Positions 1 to 7,042 of a stretch of DNA of 15,176 nt are shown here, in pieces; positions within the stretch are counted from its first letter, which is position 1; every line of letters starts with the position of its first letter. The stretch spans positions 1 through 15,176 of the forward strand of contig JAPLJY010000159.1 in assembly GCA_026388345.1 (NCBI GenBank), written 5' to 3'. Origin of the DNA: Deltaproteobacteria bacterium. Lineage in GTDB: Bacteria; Desulfobacterota; Syntrophia; Syntrophales; UBA5619. The notes beneath the pieces are model-generated. The model was not told the origin of the DNA, made no database searches, and was given only the letters and a program-made list of their open reading frames with translations. The position numbers were made by a program, and so were the translations under genes.

Positions 1-1260
1 GTCCTCTTTCTGCTGCGGATTCCGGCGGGCTTCACGATGGCGATCGTCGGCTTCTTCGGCCTTGCCTACGCGACCTCGTTTACGGCGGCCCTGGGGATGA
101 TCGGCGGAGAGATGTGGAACATCTTCTCCGGCTACGGCCTCACGGTGATCCCGATGTTCATCCTCGTCGGGGAGTTCGTCCACTACGCGGGCTACAACGA
201 CAGCCTCTATCACGCGACGAACCGGTGGTTCGGCCATTACCGGGGGGGACTCGCCATCACGACGATCATGGCCTGTGCGGCCTTCTCGGCGATCAGCGGC
301 TCGAACACGGCGACCGCGGCGACGATGAGCACCGTCGCCATCCCGGCGATGAAGAAATACCATTACCACCCGATCCTGAACGCCGGTTCCGTGGCCGCCG
401 GGGCGACGCTCGGCGTCCTGATCCCGCCCAGCATCGTGCTGGTCGTCTACGGCATCTACACGGGGCAGTCGATCGGGAAGCTCTTCTTCGGAAACGTCAT
501 CCCCAGCGCCATCGCGACCGTGCTGATCGCGGCGACGGTCATCGTCATCTGCAGCCGCCACCCCGACTGGGGGCCGGCGGCGGAGAAGAGCACATGGAAG
601 GAGCGTTTCCAGGCCCTCCCCGAGGCGCTCGACATCATCGTCCTGTTCGCGATCATCATGTACGCCCTCTTCACCGGCGTCGTGACGGCGACGGAGGCGG
701 CGGCCCTGAGCTGCACGCTGGGGCTCGCCATCTGCCTTGCCCGGCGGAAGCTCTCCCGGAAGGGATTTCTCGCCGCCGTCGGGGACACGGTCCGGATCTC
801 CTGCATGGTCTTTATGATCATCGCCGGGGCGGTGATCTTCGGGCGGTTCCTTGCGATCACCCGCCTCCCCTTCGAGGCGGCCGGCTGGATCGGATCCCTG
901 GCCATGCCCAGGGGACTCCTCCTGGCCCTGATCCTGCTTTGCTACATCGTCGGCGGCTGCATCATGGACGCGCTCGCGTTCCTGTTGATCTCGCTGCCGA
1001 TCTTCTACCCGCTCGTCGTGGGCTTAGGCTACGACCCGATCTGGTTCGGCCAGGTGATCACGATCGTAACGACCATGGGCGCGATCATGCCCCCCATCGG
1101 GATCTGCTGTTACGTGGTTGCAGCCATGGCCAAGGACATCCCGCTGGCCACCGTTTTCCGGGGGGCCTTGTACTACATCCCGGCCTACATCCTGACGCTC
1201 ATCATTCTGGCCCTGTTCCCGTTCGGGACGGTGTTGATCCTCTCGAACCTCGTCCGTTAG
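1..1260 (+). CDS. dctM: TRAP transporter large permease, DctM family (5' end outside window)
   Basis: This is the large membrane subunit of a TRAP transporter, which imports C4-dicarboxylates or related organic acids using an ion gradient and a periplasmic binding protein. The frame is open from base 1 (reading VLFLLRIPAGF...) to TAG at 1258-1260, giving 419 residues. DctM proteins are usually about 425-430 residues, so only some 10-15 N-terminal residues are missing. Visible family features are a nearly continuous series of hydrophobic helices, the segment SAISGSNTATAATMSTVAIP, the following GATLGVLIPPSIVLVVYG, and near the C-terminus TTMGAIMPPIGICCYVVAAM. The small permease and binding protein expected beside it (dctQ, dctP) are not in the window and probably lie upstream. 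The first ATG in frame is at 37, but it lies inside the conserved first helix and is not the true start. The substrate cannot be read from the sequence. Confidence 0.93.
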   Translation, partial: VLFLLRIPAGFTMAIVGFFGLAYATSFTAALGMIGGEMWNIFSGYGLTVIPMFILVGEFVHYAGYNDSLYHATNRWFGHYRGGLAITTIMACAAFSAISGSNTATAATMSTVAIPAMKKYHYHPILNAGSVAAGATLGVLIPPSIVLVVYGIYTGQSIGKLFFGNVIPSAIATVLIAATVIVICSRHPDWGPAAEKSTWKERFQALPEALDIIVLFAIIMYALFTGVVTATEAAALSCTLGLAICLARRKLSRKGFLAAVGDTVRISCMVFMIIAGAVIFGRFLAITRLPFEAAGWIGSLAMPRGLLLALILLCYIVGGCIMDALAFLLISLPIFYPLVVGLGYDPIWFGQVITIVTTMGAIMPPIGICCYVVAAMAKDIPLATVFRGALYYIPAYILTLIILALFPFGTVLILSNLVR

Positions 1261-1287
1261 CCTGACCTGACGGCGGGGTCTCGCCGG

Positions 1288-1342
1288 ATCAATGAAGCTC
1301 AACCACATTTGCCAGCCCTTACGGGTAAAGAGCCTCATTGAT
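1288..1342. repeat. 13-bp inverted repeat between dctM and tctB
   Basis: ATCAATGAAGCTC at 1288-1300 pairs with GAGCCTCATTGAT at 1330-1342 (12 of 13 positions). The 29-nt loop itself contains CCC-TTAC-GGG. There is no T-run after it, so it is not a standard rho-independent terminator. It could be the folded 3' end of the TRAP transcript, a regulator site or a small element remnant. It is followed by two copies of GATTCAG (1340-1346 and 1349-1355). Confidence 0.6.
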
Positions 1343-1386
1343 TCAGGTGATTCAGCAACGGTAAGACAATTGGCAGGCATTTCCCA

Positions 1387-1415
1387 TTGACATTAAGAAT
1401 GGCATACTTTATTTT
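1387..1415 (+). promoter_or_regulatory. Candidate sigma-70 promoter for tctBAC
   Basis: A perfect TTGACA at 1387-1392 is followed, after a 17-bp spacer, by TATTTT at 1410-1415. It lies 27 bp before the tctB start, in the 181-bp gap after dctM, and would let tctBAC be expressed independently of the TRAP genes. The -10 box matches the consensus only partly. Confidence 0.45.
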
Positions 1416-1441
1416 CGCCACGTATACAAGATGGTGTCTCA

Positions 1442-1894
1442 ATGATCTCGCGATTGTTCAAAAACAAGGATTTCTGGGCCGGCATCATGTTTATCGGCTT
1501 CGGTGTCGCCGCCATGTTCATCGCCCGGGGGTACCGGTTTGGAAGCGCCATGCGCATGGGGCCCGGATTCTTTCCGACTTTTCTGGGAGGGATCCTTGTT
1601 GCGTTCGGTGTCTGCATCATGGCCGTCGGGTTGCGCAGAGGCGAGAAGATCAAAGAGCGCCTGTCGATCCGGGCCCTGGTCCTGTTGCCCCTTTCCCTCA
1701 TCCTGTTCGGCTTGCTCATGATATGGGCGGGTTTCATCCCGGCACTCGTGGTCCTGATCTTCGTGTCGGCACTATCCGGCAGGGAGTTCCGTTTCCTGGA
1801 GGTCCTTATGCTGACAGGGATCCTGGTTGTGGCGGCGTTAGCCCTTTTCATCTGGGGACTCGAGTTGCCTTATCCCCTGCTCAAGGGATTCTGA
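1442..1894 (+). CDS. tctB: Tripartite tricarboxylate transporter small permease TctB
   Basis: Small membrane subunit of a tripartite tricarboxylate transporter. It works with TctA in the inner membrane and receives substrate from the periplasmic TctC. The 150 residues are the usual TctB length. It shows four hydrophobic segments, at about residues 11-30, 45-65, 78-105 and 115-142. The family signature near the N-terminus is also present: a charged start (MISRLFKNKDFW) followed by GSAMRMGPGFFPTFLGGIL at about residues 34-52. The ATG at 1442 has no strong ribosome binding site, only a loose purine stretch in ACAAGATGG. The stop at 1892-1894 lies 14 bp before the tctA start codon, so the two genes are clearly cotranscribed. 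Confidence 0.9.
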   Translation: MISRLFKNKDFWAGIMFIGFGVAAMFIARGYRFGSAMRMGPGFFPTFLGGILVAFGVCIMAVGLRRGEKIKERLSIRALVLLPLSLILFGLLMIWAGFIPALVVLIFVSALSGREFRFLEVLMLTGILVVAALALFIWGLELPYPLLKGF

Positions 1895-1908
1895 CAAGGA
1901 GTGCGCCC

Positions 1909-3405
1909 TTGGATATCCTGCACAATCTTTATTTTGGCTTCGGCGTGGCACTTTCGCTCCAGAATCTGCTCTACTGTTTTATCGGCGTGCTGGTAGGTAC
2001 CCTGATCGGCGTCTTGCCGGGCATTGGGCCGATGGCGACGATTGCGATGCTGCTGCCGCTCACCTACAACGTCCCGCCGGTCGCGGCACTGATCATGCTG
2101 GCCGGCATTTACTACGGTGCCCAGTACGGCGGTTCGACCACCTCGATCCTGGTCAACCTTCCCGGGGAGACTTCATCGGTCGTCACCTGCATTGACGGCT
2201 ATCAGATGGCCCGTCAGGGGCGTGCGGGCGTGGCACTGGCGATCGCGGCAATCGGTTCGTTTTTTGCCGGCACCATCTGCACGATGCTGATTGCGCTGTT
2301 CGGCCCATCGATTGCCGGCGTCGCCCTGAAGTTCGGTTCGCCGGAATATTTTTCGCTGATGCTCATGGGCTTGGTCACGGCCGCCATCCTTGCCCAGGGC
2401 GACATGCTCAAGTCCTTGGCCATGGTGTTTCTGGGGCTTTTGCTCGGCATCGTGGGCTCCGACGTCGATACCGGCGTCAAACGTTTCTGCTTCGGCTTTT
2501 TTGAACTGGCGGACGGCATCGGTTTCGTGACCATTGCGATCGGGGTCTTTGCCGTCGGCGAGATCATATTCAACCTCAGCGACCCTGAGGAGCGACAGGT
2601 CTTCACCTCCAGGGTGGGAAGCCTCTACCCGACATGGCAGGACATGAAGCAGGCCATCGCCCCGATCCTCAGGGGGACCGCGTTCGGGGCGTTCTTCGGC
2701 ATCCTGCCGGGCACGGGACCTTCGATCGCCTCGTTCGGCTCCTATATGATCGAAAAGAAGCTGGCCAAAGACCCATCCCGTTTCGGCCACGGTGCGATCG
2801 AAGGGGTGGCGGGACCGGAGTCCGCCAACAACGCGGATGCCCAGTGCAAGTTCATCCCGATGCTGACCCTGGGGATTCCCGCCAGCGGAACGATGGCGCT
2901 GATGCTCGGGGCATTGATGATTCACGGCATCACGCCGGGGCCCTCGGTCATGGTCCAGCAACCGGCCCTCTTCTGGGGACTCATCGCGAGCATGTGGATC
3001 GGCAACCTGATGCTGGTCATCCTCAATCTGCCGCTGGTTGGCCTGTGGGTGAGCCTGCTCAAGGTGCCCTATCGCCTGCTCTTCCCGGCGATCATGGTGT
3101 TCTCCGCCATCGGTATCTACAGCACGAACAACACCTCCTTCGATATCTTCCTGACGGCTTTCTTCGGCGTTCTGGGGATCATGTGGCGGCTTCTGGGTTG
3201 CAGCCCCATTCCGCTGCTGCTCGGTTTTGTCCTGGGGCCGATGATGGAGGAAAACCTGCGGAGGGCTCTGCAGGTTTCGGAAGGAGACCCGACGGTTTTC
3301 TTCACGCGGCCGATCAGCCTGGCGTTCCTGATCGCCACCGTCCTGATCCTGATCGTGATGGTGATGCCGGCCGTTCGCAAGCGGCGGGACGATATTGCCG
3401 GCTGA
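1909..3405 (+). CDS. tctA: Tripartite tricarboxylate transporter large permease TctA
   Basis: Large membrane subunit of the TTT system, which carries citrate, tricarballylate, aromatic acids or similar carboxylates. The protein is 498 residues, the normal TctA size, with about 11-12 hydrophobic helices. Family landmarks are GTLIGVLPGIGPMATIAMLL at about residues 28-47, the segment YYGAQYGGSTTSILVNLPGE soon after, and in the second half GILPGTGPSIASF and the run from GPESANNADAQCKFIPML to TLGIPASGTMALMLGALM. The start was set at TTG 1909 because an excellent AAGGAG (1896-1901) lies 7 nt upstream and the protein then begins LDILHNLYFGFGVAL, as TctA proteins do. The frame is open further upstream, but that part is only tctB read in another frame. 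TctB ends 14 bp before. Confidence 0.94.
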   Translation: MDILHNLYFGFGVALSLQNLLYCFIGVLVGTLIGVLPGIGPMATIAMLLPLTYNVPPVAALIMLAGIYYGAQYGGSTTSILVNLPGETSSVVTCIDGYQMARQGRAGVALAIAAIGSFFAGTICTMLIALFGPSIAGVALKFGSPEYFSLMLMGLVTAAILAQGDMLKSLAMVFLGLLLGIVGSDVDTGVKRFCFGFFELADGIGFVTIAIGVFAVGEIIFNLSDPEERQVFTSRVGSLYPTWQDMKQAIAPILRGTAFGAFFGILPGTGPSIASFGSYMIEKKLAKDPSRFGHGAIEGVAGPESANNADAQCKFIPMLTLGIPASGTMALMLGALMIHGITPGPSVMVQQPALFWGLIASMWIGNLMLVILNLPLVGLWVSLLKVPYRLLFPAIMVFSAIGIYSTNNTSFDIFLTAFFGVLGIMWRLLGCSPIPLLLGFVLGPMMEENLRRALQVSEGDPTVFFTRPISLAFLIATVLILIVMVMPAVRKRRDDIAG

Positions 3406-3526
3406 TGTGGAAGGCCTGCGGTCCTTAAAAAGTGGCGGGCTGCATCGTTTCGTAAGGTGTTCAACCCGCTGTTTATGGATAGGGTTACTTGACTTGAAAC
3501 CGGCTTTATAAAGAAAGGATGGGACT

Positions 3527-4528
3527 ATGAAAAAAGCCTTGCAGGAAAACAGATCGTGGCATGTGATCGTCTTGGCCGGATTATTCGCCGTTGCCACCAT
3601 TTTTTCGGCGACAACCGCGCTTGCGGCAGCGGGCAGCTATCCCCAAAAGCCGGTCAGGCTCCTGATCGCCTTCGCCCCGGGCGGAAGCACCGACGCCATG
3701 GGGCGGCTGATCGCCACCAAGCTTTCCGAACGCCTTGGCAAGCAGTTCGTTGCGGAAAACATGGCTGGTGCCGGCGGCACGATGGCCTCGGAGACGGTCG
3801 CCAGATCGGCACCCGACGGCCACACGCTTCTGTTCAACTCTACGGGGATCATACTCAACCCCATGCTCGCTCCGGCGCCGTACGATCCCATGAAGTCCTT
3901 CGTCCCGATCGCCAAGATCGGCAACGCGGTGTCGACCCTGGTCGTCCATCCGTCGGTTCCGGCCAATACCGTCAAGGAGCTCATCGCGCTGGCCAAGAAA
4001 CAGCCCGGCAAGCTGGTGGCTTCGGCTGCGGGCGGCGGCAGTTTCATCCATCTTTCCACGGAGCTCTTTAAGATGATGGCCGACATTGACTTCAAGATCG
4101 TCCAGTTCAAGGGCGGCGGTCCCGCGATGGTCGACTTGCTGGGCGGTCATTCCCAGCTATTTGTTGGAAGCCTCCAGCAGTCCCTGCCCCATATCAAGTC
4201 CGGCAAAATCAGGGCGCTCGGTTATGGTGCAAAGTCCCGCAGCAAGTTCCTGCCGGACCTGCCGACCATCTCCGAGGCCGGTGTCCCCGGGTATGAGTCC
4301 TTCATCTGGTGGGGCCTCTACGCCCCGGCCGGCACCCCCAAGCCGATCGTCGACACACTGAACAGGGAACTGGAGGCGATCATGAAAATGCCGGAGATCA
4401 TAAAAACCTTTGAGGACCAGGGGGCCGAACAGGATTTGCTGGGCCCGGCTGCCTTTGCCAAATTCATGGAGGCGGAGTCGGCCAAATGGGGTAAGGTTAT
4501 CAAACAGGGTAATATCAAGTTGGAGTAG
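3527..4528 (+). CDS. tctC: Periplasmic substrate-binding protein TctC (Bug family)
   Basis: Periplasmic binding protein that captures the carboxylate and delivers it to TctBA. The 333 residues begin with a clear signal peptide: a basic start, a hydrophobic core at residues 13-27 and a likely cleavage after ALA at about residue 33. Bug-family landmarks follow: YPQKPVRLLIAFAPGGSTDA, GAGGTMASETVARSAPDGHT, PGKLVASAAGGGSFIHL, QFKGGGPAMVDLLGG, LPDLPTISEAGVPGYESF and GLYAPAGTPKPIVDTLN. The start ATG has AAAGGA (3514-3519) 7 nt upstream. It lies 121 bp after tctA. That gap shows no convincing terminator, so tctC is probably still in the operon. The order B-A-C differs from the common C-B-A order. The ligand cannot be inferred from sequence alone. 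Confidence 0.94.
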   Translation: MKKALQENRSWHVIVLAGLFAVATIFSATTALAAAGSYPQKPVRLLIAFAPGGSTDAMGRLIATKLSERLGKQFVAENMAGAGGTMASETVARSAPDGHTLLFNSTGIILNPMLAPAPYDPMKSFVPIAKIGNAVSTLVVHPSVPANTVKELIALAKKQPGKLVASAAGGGSFIHLSTELFKMMADIDFKIVQFKGGGPAMVDLLGGHSQLFVGSLQQSLPHIKSGKIRALGYGAKSRSKFLPDLPTISEAGVPGYESFIWWGLYAPAGTPKPIVDTLNRELEAIMKMPEIIKTFEDQGAEQDLLGPAAFAKFMEAESAKWGKVIKQGNIKLE

Positions 4529-4556
4529 CGGAACCAACCATATTGTCTTTACCCGC

Positions 4557-4582
4557 ATACCCCTCGGCAAGCCGCGGGGTAT
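4557..4582. terminator. Hairpin between convergent tctC and galB-like gene
   Basis: ATACCCC (4557-4563) pairs perfectly with GGGGTAT (4576-4582). After one T/C mismatch, an inner CGG-CAAG-CCG extends the stem. It sits in the 82-bp gap between two convergent genes, where it could stop both transcripts. The T-tract is poor on both strands, so termination is an inference from position and stem strength. Confidence 0.5.
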
Positions 4583-4610
4583 TTGCTCGTGGGCGGATTC
4601 AATATCGAGT

Positions 4611-5339
4611 TTATTGCATGTCGCCGGTCACCAGAGGGAAGACACGCTGGTAGGCTTCGGCATCCTGGATATTTTTCATCCCGGAGTTGCGTGCCGCCTG
4701 AACGCCGCGATTCAATGCCACCCTTGTGTAATATTCCCAAAGGTATTCCTGCGCAGCCATGGTTTCAAAGGCCTTTCTTTTGATATCCCATACCGCTGTA
4801 ATGTCCAGCAGCACGTCCGGTTTCCAGCCACATTGCTCGGGCTGGTGAGGTTCAAACAGGAAAACGGGAGGGGCTCCGAGGACAGCGCCACCCGGTTTAT
4901 GGCCGTGTGCCTGTGCGATGATTCTGGCTTCCTGAGCGATATGTGCTGCTTGTGGGTGATCAAAATTGTAGGGGTCTGTCAGGGGGTGGGTTAGAACCAT
5001 CCGGGGTTGTAATGAACGGTAGATATCAACCAAACGGTCCATGTGTTCCGGAGTGAAATTCATCGGGTAATCGCTGCAATCGAAAAACTCTACATCACCC
5101 CCTAAAATCGTGGCGGCGGCTTGTGCCTCCTCCTTGCGCAATGCTCTTGCTTTTTCCAGTGTCATGCCCTTTTCTCTCCAGAGCTTGGCGGATTCACCCC
5201 TCTCTCCGCAAGAGAGGCAGACGATCTTCACCTGCCATCCCCGGCTTGAATAAAGGGCAATTGCGCCGCCCGCCCGCCACACAAAATCGCCCGAATGGGC
5301 ACTCACCACGAGAGTTGTCTTCGTCTGATTTTCCGCCAT
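4611..5339 (-). CDS. PIG-L/LmbE-fold protein, likely GalB-like 4-oxalomesaconate hydratase
   Basis: A 242-residue metal-dependent protein of the PIG-L (LmbE) superfamily. The usual AHPDDE motif reads SAHSGDF here (residues 13-19, His15 and Asp18 kept, the final acidic residue replaced by Phe). The second histidine cluster reads NFDHPQAAH (125-133). The block DFVWRAGGAIAL, the segment GERGESAKLW (45-54) and GAPPVFLFEPHQPEQCGWKP closely match my memory of GalB, the zinc-dependent hydratase that converts 4-oxalomesaconate to 4-carboxy-4-hydroxy-2-oxoadipate in gallate/protocatechuate degradation. That role is inferred. A different hydratase or deacetylase of the same fold is possible, since no ring-cleavage genes are visible nearby. 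The start was set at ATG 5339 because AGGAGG (5351-5346) lies 6 nt upstream; the GTG one codon earlier is too close to it. It converges with tctC and diverges from the MFS gene. Confidence 0.72.
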   Translation of the reverse strand: MAENQTKTTLVVSAHSGDFVWRAGGAIALYSSRGWQVKIVCLSCGERGESAKLWREKGMTLEKARALRKEEAQAAATILGGDVEFFDCSDYPMNFTPEHMDRLVDIYRSLQPRMVLTHPLTDPYNFDHPQAAHIAQEARIIAQAHGHKPGGAVLGAPPVFLFEPHQPEQCGWKPDVLLDITAVWDIKRKAFETMAAQEYLWEYYTRVALNRGVQAARNSGMKNIQDAEAYQRVFPLVTGDMQ

Positions 5340-5367
5340 CACTGTCCTCCTGATGTGTCCTGTCTCT

Positions 5368-5401
5368 CGGGGAATTCACTCAAAAATCAAAAGATTCCCC
5401 G
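5368..5401. repeat. 8-bp perfect inverted repeat, candidate operator
   Basis: CGGGGAAT (5368-5375) and ATTCCCCG (5394-5401) are separated by an 18-nt AT-rich spacer. The repeat lies 29 bp upstream of the galB-like start, in the 267-bp divergent gap. It could be a binding site for a dimeric regulator controlling the galB-like gene, or a hairpin in its leader. Confidence 0.45.
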
Positions 5402-5429
5402 CCCGATTTACAGCATATCAAAATACTGA

Positions 5430-5494
5430 CCATGGTGCCAGGGTTGGATGCTATGGCTCGTCTTGCAGGACCTTTCCGGAATTCCATGGTTCCA
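5430..5494. repeat. Direct repeat CCATGGTnCCA, two copies
   Basis: CCATGGTGCCA at 5430-5440 and CCATGGTTCCA at 5484-5494 (10 of 11 identical) lie 54 bp apart, close to five helical turns, in the divergent intergenic region. The core CCATGG is itself palindromic. This layout fits paired sites for a looping or cooperative regulator, which is not proven. Confidence 0.4.
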
Positions 5495-5524
5495 ATGGCC
5501 TCTCGATGGCCCGAAGTGCCATTG
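5493..5524. repeat. 7-bp perfect inverted repeat upstream of the MFS gene
   Basis: CAATGGC (5493-5499) and GCCATTG (5518-5524) enclose an 18-nt spacer, the same spacing as the other inverted repeat in this gap at 5368-5401. It overlaps the second CCATGGT copy and a TTGACA (5522-5527) that lacks a good -10 box. It is a candidate operator for the MFS gene. Confidence 0.38.
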
Positions 5525-5606
5525 ACAAAACCATCTGAATGCTGCATTGGATGAGTAATTCCTGCTTCACTGAGAACCCCGCGCAGATCTGCTTAAGGAT
5601 GTCCCT

Positions 5607-6887
5607 ATGATGAGCAATGCAGCGTTCGATCGGATTCGTTTCAGATTCAATAACATCTTCTATGGTTGGTGGATCGCATTGGTCCTCTCCGTTCTTTCAA
5701 CCTATGGGAACGGTATTTATTATTACGGCTTCGGTACGTTTGTGAAACCCATTGTCCAAGAACTGGCCTGGAGCATGACCGTCGTTTCCGGCGCTTTCTC
5801 CATTTATCGTCTGGAGGCGGGTATCGCGGCTCCCATTGTCGGATATCTTTTGGACCGGATCGGACCCCAAAAAATAGTTTTTTCGGGTGGGCTCGTCATG
5901 GGAGCCGGGTTCATCTATCTAAGTTATGTAAATACCGCGTTGCATTTCTACGCCGCCATTATCATGATCTCCTGCGGATGGAGCGCTTGCGCTGGAGCGG
6001 CCGTCTGCAATCCTCTGCTGGGCAAATGGTTTGTAAAAAAAAGAGGCCGTGTCATTGGCATTTATAATGCGGCGATCGGCCTTGCCGGTCTTCTTGTGCC
6101 GGGAGTGGCCTATCTGATTGTGCATTATGGATGGCGTTCCACCCTGTTAATCATGGGACCCATCACATGGCTGGTCGTCCTGCCGCTGTCTTTTTTCTTA
6201 AAACACTCGCCGGAACAATTCGGGCTCTTGCCGGATGGAGAACCGTCCACGCCTGTCGCTTATGATGCGCAGGGAAGGGAAAAAGCAGTGGAAACGGCAG
6301 AGGTCGATTTCTCTCTGCGAGCTTCCATGGCAACCTCCGCTTTCTGGATACTCACGGTATGTTTTTTCATGCATCAGATCACCCAGGCAACCGTGTTCGT
6401 GCACCTGATCCCTTACCTGATCGACTTGGGCATCGATCCTACATCGGCAGCGACCGTGGTTACTCTTATTGTACTGACCAGCTCGGTAGGCAGATACGGA
6501 TTCGGCTGGCTTGGCGATCGGTACAATAAAAAAAGGCTGCTCATTATTCTTTTCATTGTTCAGCCCATCGCTATCTTTTCGCTGATCCGGGCGCGTCTTT
6601 TGATCGATGTCATTCCTTTTTTGCTTCTGTATTCCATTTCTTACGGTGGGATTATGGTTGTTAAAGCAACCATCACAGGGGACTACTACGGCCGAAAGAA
6701 CTATGGGAAGATTTTCGGGACCATTCAGGGATTCAGTACATTCGGCGGAATCGCCGGTCCCATCATGGGCGGGTTGATGTACGACATCCACGGAAGTTAT
6801 GACATGGCCTTCATCTCTTTTGCCATCATGATGGGCTTTACGGCGTTCTTGATATCATTCCTGAAGCGCCCCATCCCTGCATCGTGA
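5607..6887 (+). CDS. MFS transporter, monocarboxylate/oxalate-formate (OFA)-like
   Basis: A 426-residue inner-membrane carrier with about 12 hydrophobic helices in two halves. A central cytoplasmic loop (about residues 200-232) is rich in charged residues. Major facilitator landmarks are GYLLDRIGPQKIVFSGG in the loop between helices 2 and 3 and its counterpart RYGFGWLGDRYNKKRLLII in the second half. The beginning NNIFYGWWIALVLSVLSTYG and the segment LGKWFVKKRGRVIGIYNAAIG resemble OFA/monocarboxylate-type MFS proteins, so an organic acid is the likely substrate. The start ATG at 5607 has AAGGA (5595-5599) 7 nt upstream; the next codon is also ATG. It is divergent from the galB-like gene and probably transports a substrate or product of the same pathway. 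Its codon use is less GC-biased than that of dctM or ptsP, which suggests a different origin. Confidence 0.85.
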   Translation: MMSNAAFDRIRFRFNNIFYGWWIALVLSVLSTYGNGIYYYGFGTFVKPIVQELAWSMTVVSGAFSIYRLEAGIAAPIVGYLLDRIGPQKIVFSGGLVMGAGFIYLSYVNTALHFYAAIIMISCGWSACAGAAVCNPLLGKWFVKKRGRVIGIYNAAIGLAGLLVPGVAYLIVHYGWRSTLLIMGPITWLVVLPLSFFLKHSPEQFGLLPDGEPSTPVAYDAQGREKAVETAEVDFSLRASMATSAFWILTVCFFMHQITQATVFVHLIPYLIDLGIDPTSAATVVTLIVLTSSVGRYGFGWLGDRYNKKRLLIILFIVQPIAIFSLIRARLLIDVIPFLLLYSISYGGIMVVKATITGDYYGRKNYGKIFGTIQGFSTFGGIAGPIMGGLMYDIHGSYDMAFISFAIMMGFTAFLISFLKRPIPAS

Positions 6888-6894
6888 TCCTCCC

Positions 6895-6918
6895 AAAACC
6901 GGCGGAGCGGTTTTTCTT
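6895..6918 (+). terminator. Rho-independent terminator after the MFS gene
   Basis: AAAACCG (6895-6901), a 6-nt loop GCGGAG, and CGGTTTT (6908-6914) form a perfect 7-bp stem that runs into TTTTTCTT. It begins 8 bp after the MFS stop codon. The A-rich left arm might also let it work on the opposite strand against ptsP transcription. Confidence 0.75.
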
Positions 6919-7018
6919 CCTCGGTTCGGTTTCAACGTCGTCCATCAATTCAATGGAATTCTGGTCGTTCAGATAGCGTTCCTTGCAGACTTGGAAGTCA
7001 TTCCCCGGCGTTGCGGTT

Positions 7019-7040
7019 CCACCCTCTCACAGCAGGGCGG
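7019..7040 (-). terminator. Stem-loop just after ptsP
   Basis: On the minus strand CCGCCCT and AGGGTGG form a 7-bp stem with one G-U pair and an 8-nt loop, 2 nt after the ptsP stop codon. There is no T-run behind it, so it may be a transcript-end stabiliser or a weak terminator rather than a classical one. Confidence 0.35.
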
Positions 7041-7042
7041 TT

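Noticed and set aside
1387..1908. Upstream extension of the tctA reading frame
   Set aside because: The extension reads through tctB in another frame and gives an arginine/histidine-rich peptide. The TTG at 1909 with AAGGAG fits the family N-terminus.
3489..3510. TTGACT and TTTATA before tctC as a promoter
   Set aside because: The spacer is only 10 bp, far too short for sigma-70, so no separate tctC promoter is called.
2173..3600. Long minus-strand open frame of 475 codons opposite tctA
   Set aside because: It is the antisense of a clear TctA gene in GC-rich DNA. Its translation is low-complexity, rich in R, H, D, G and Q, with no family features.
5522..5550. TTGACA upstream of the MFS gene as a promoter
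   Set aside because: At a 16-18 bp spacing no acceptable -10 box is present (CATTGG at 17 bp). It is only mentioned as overlapping an inverted repeat.
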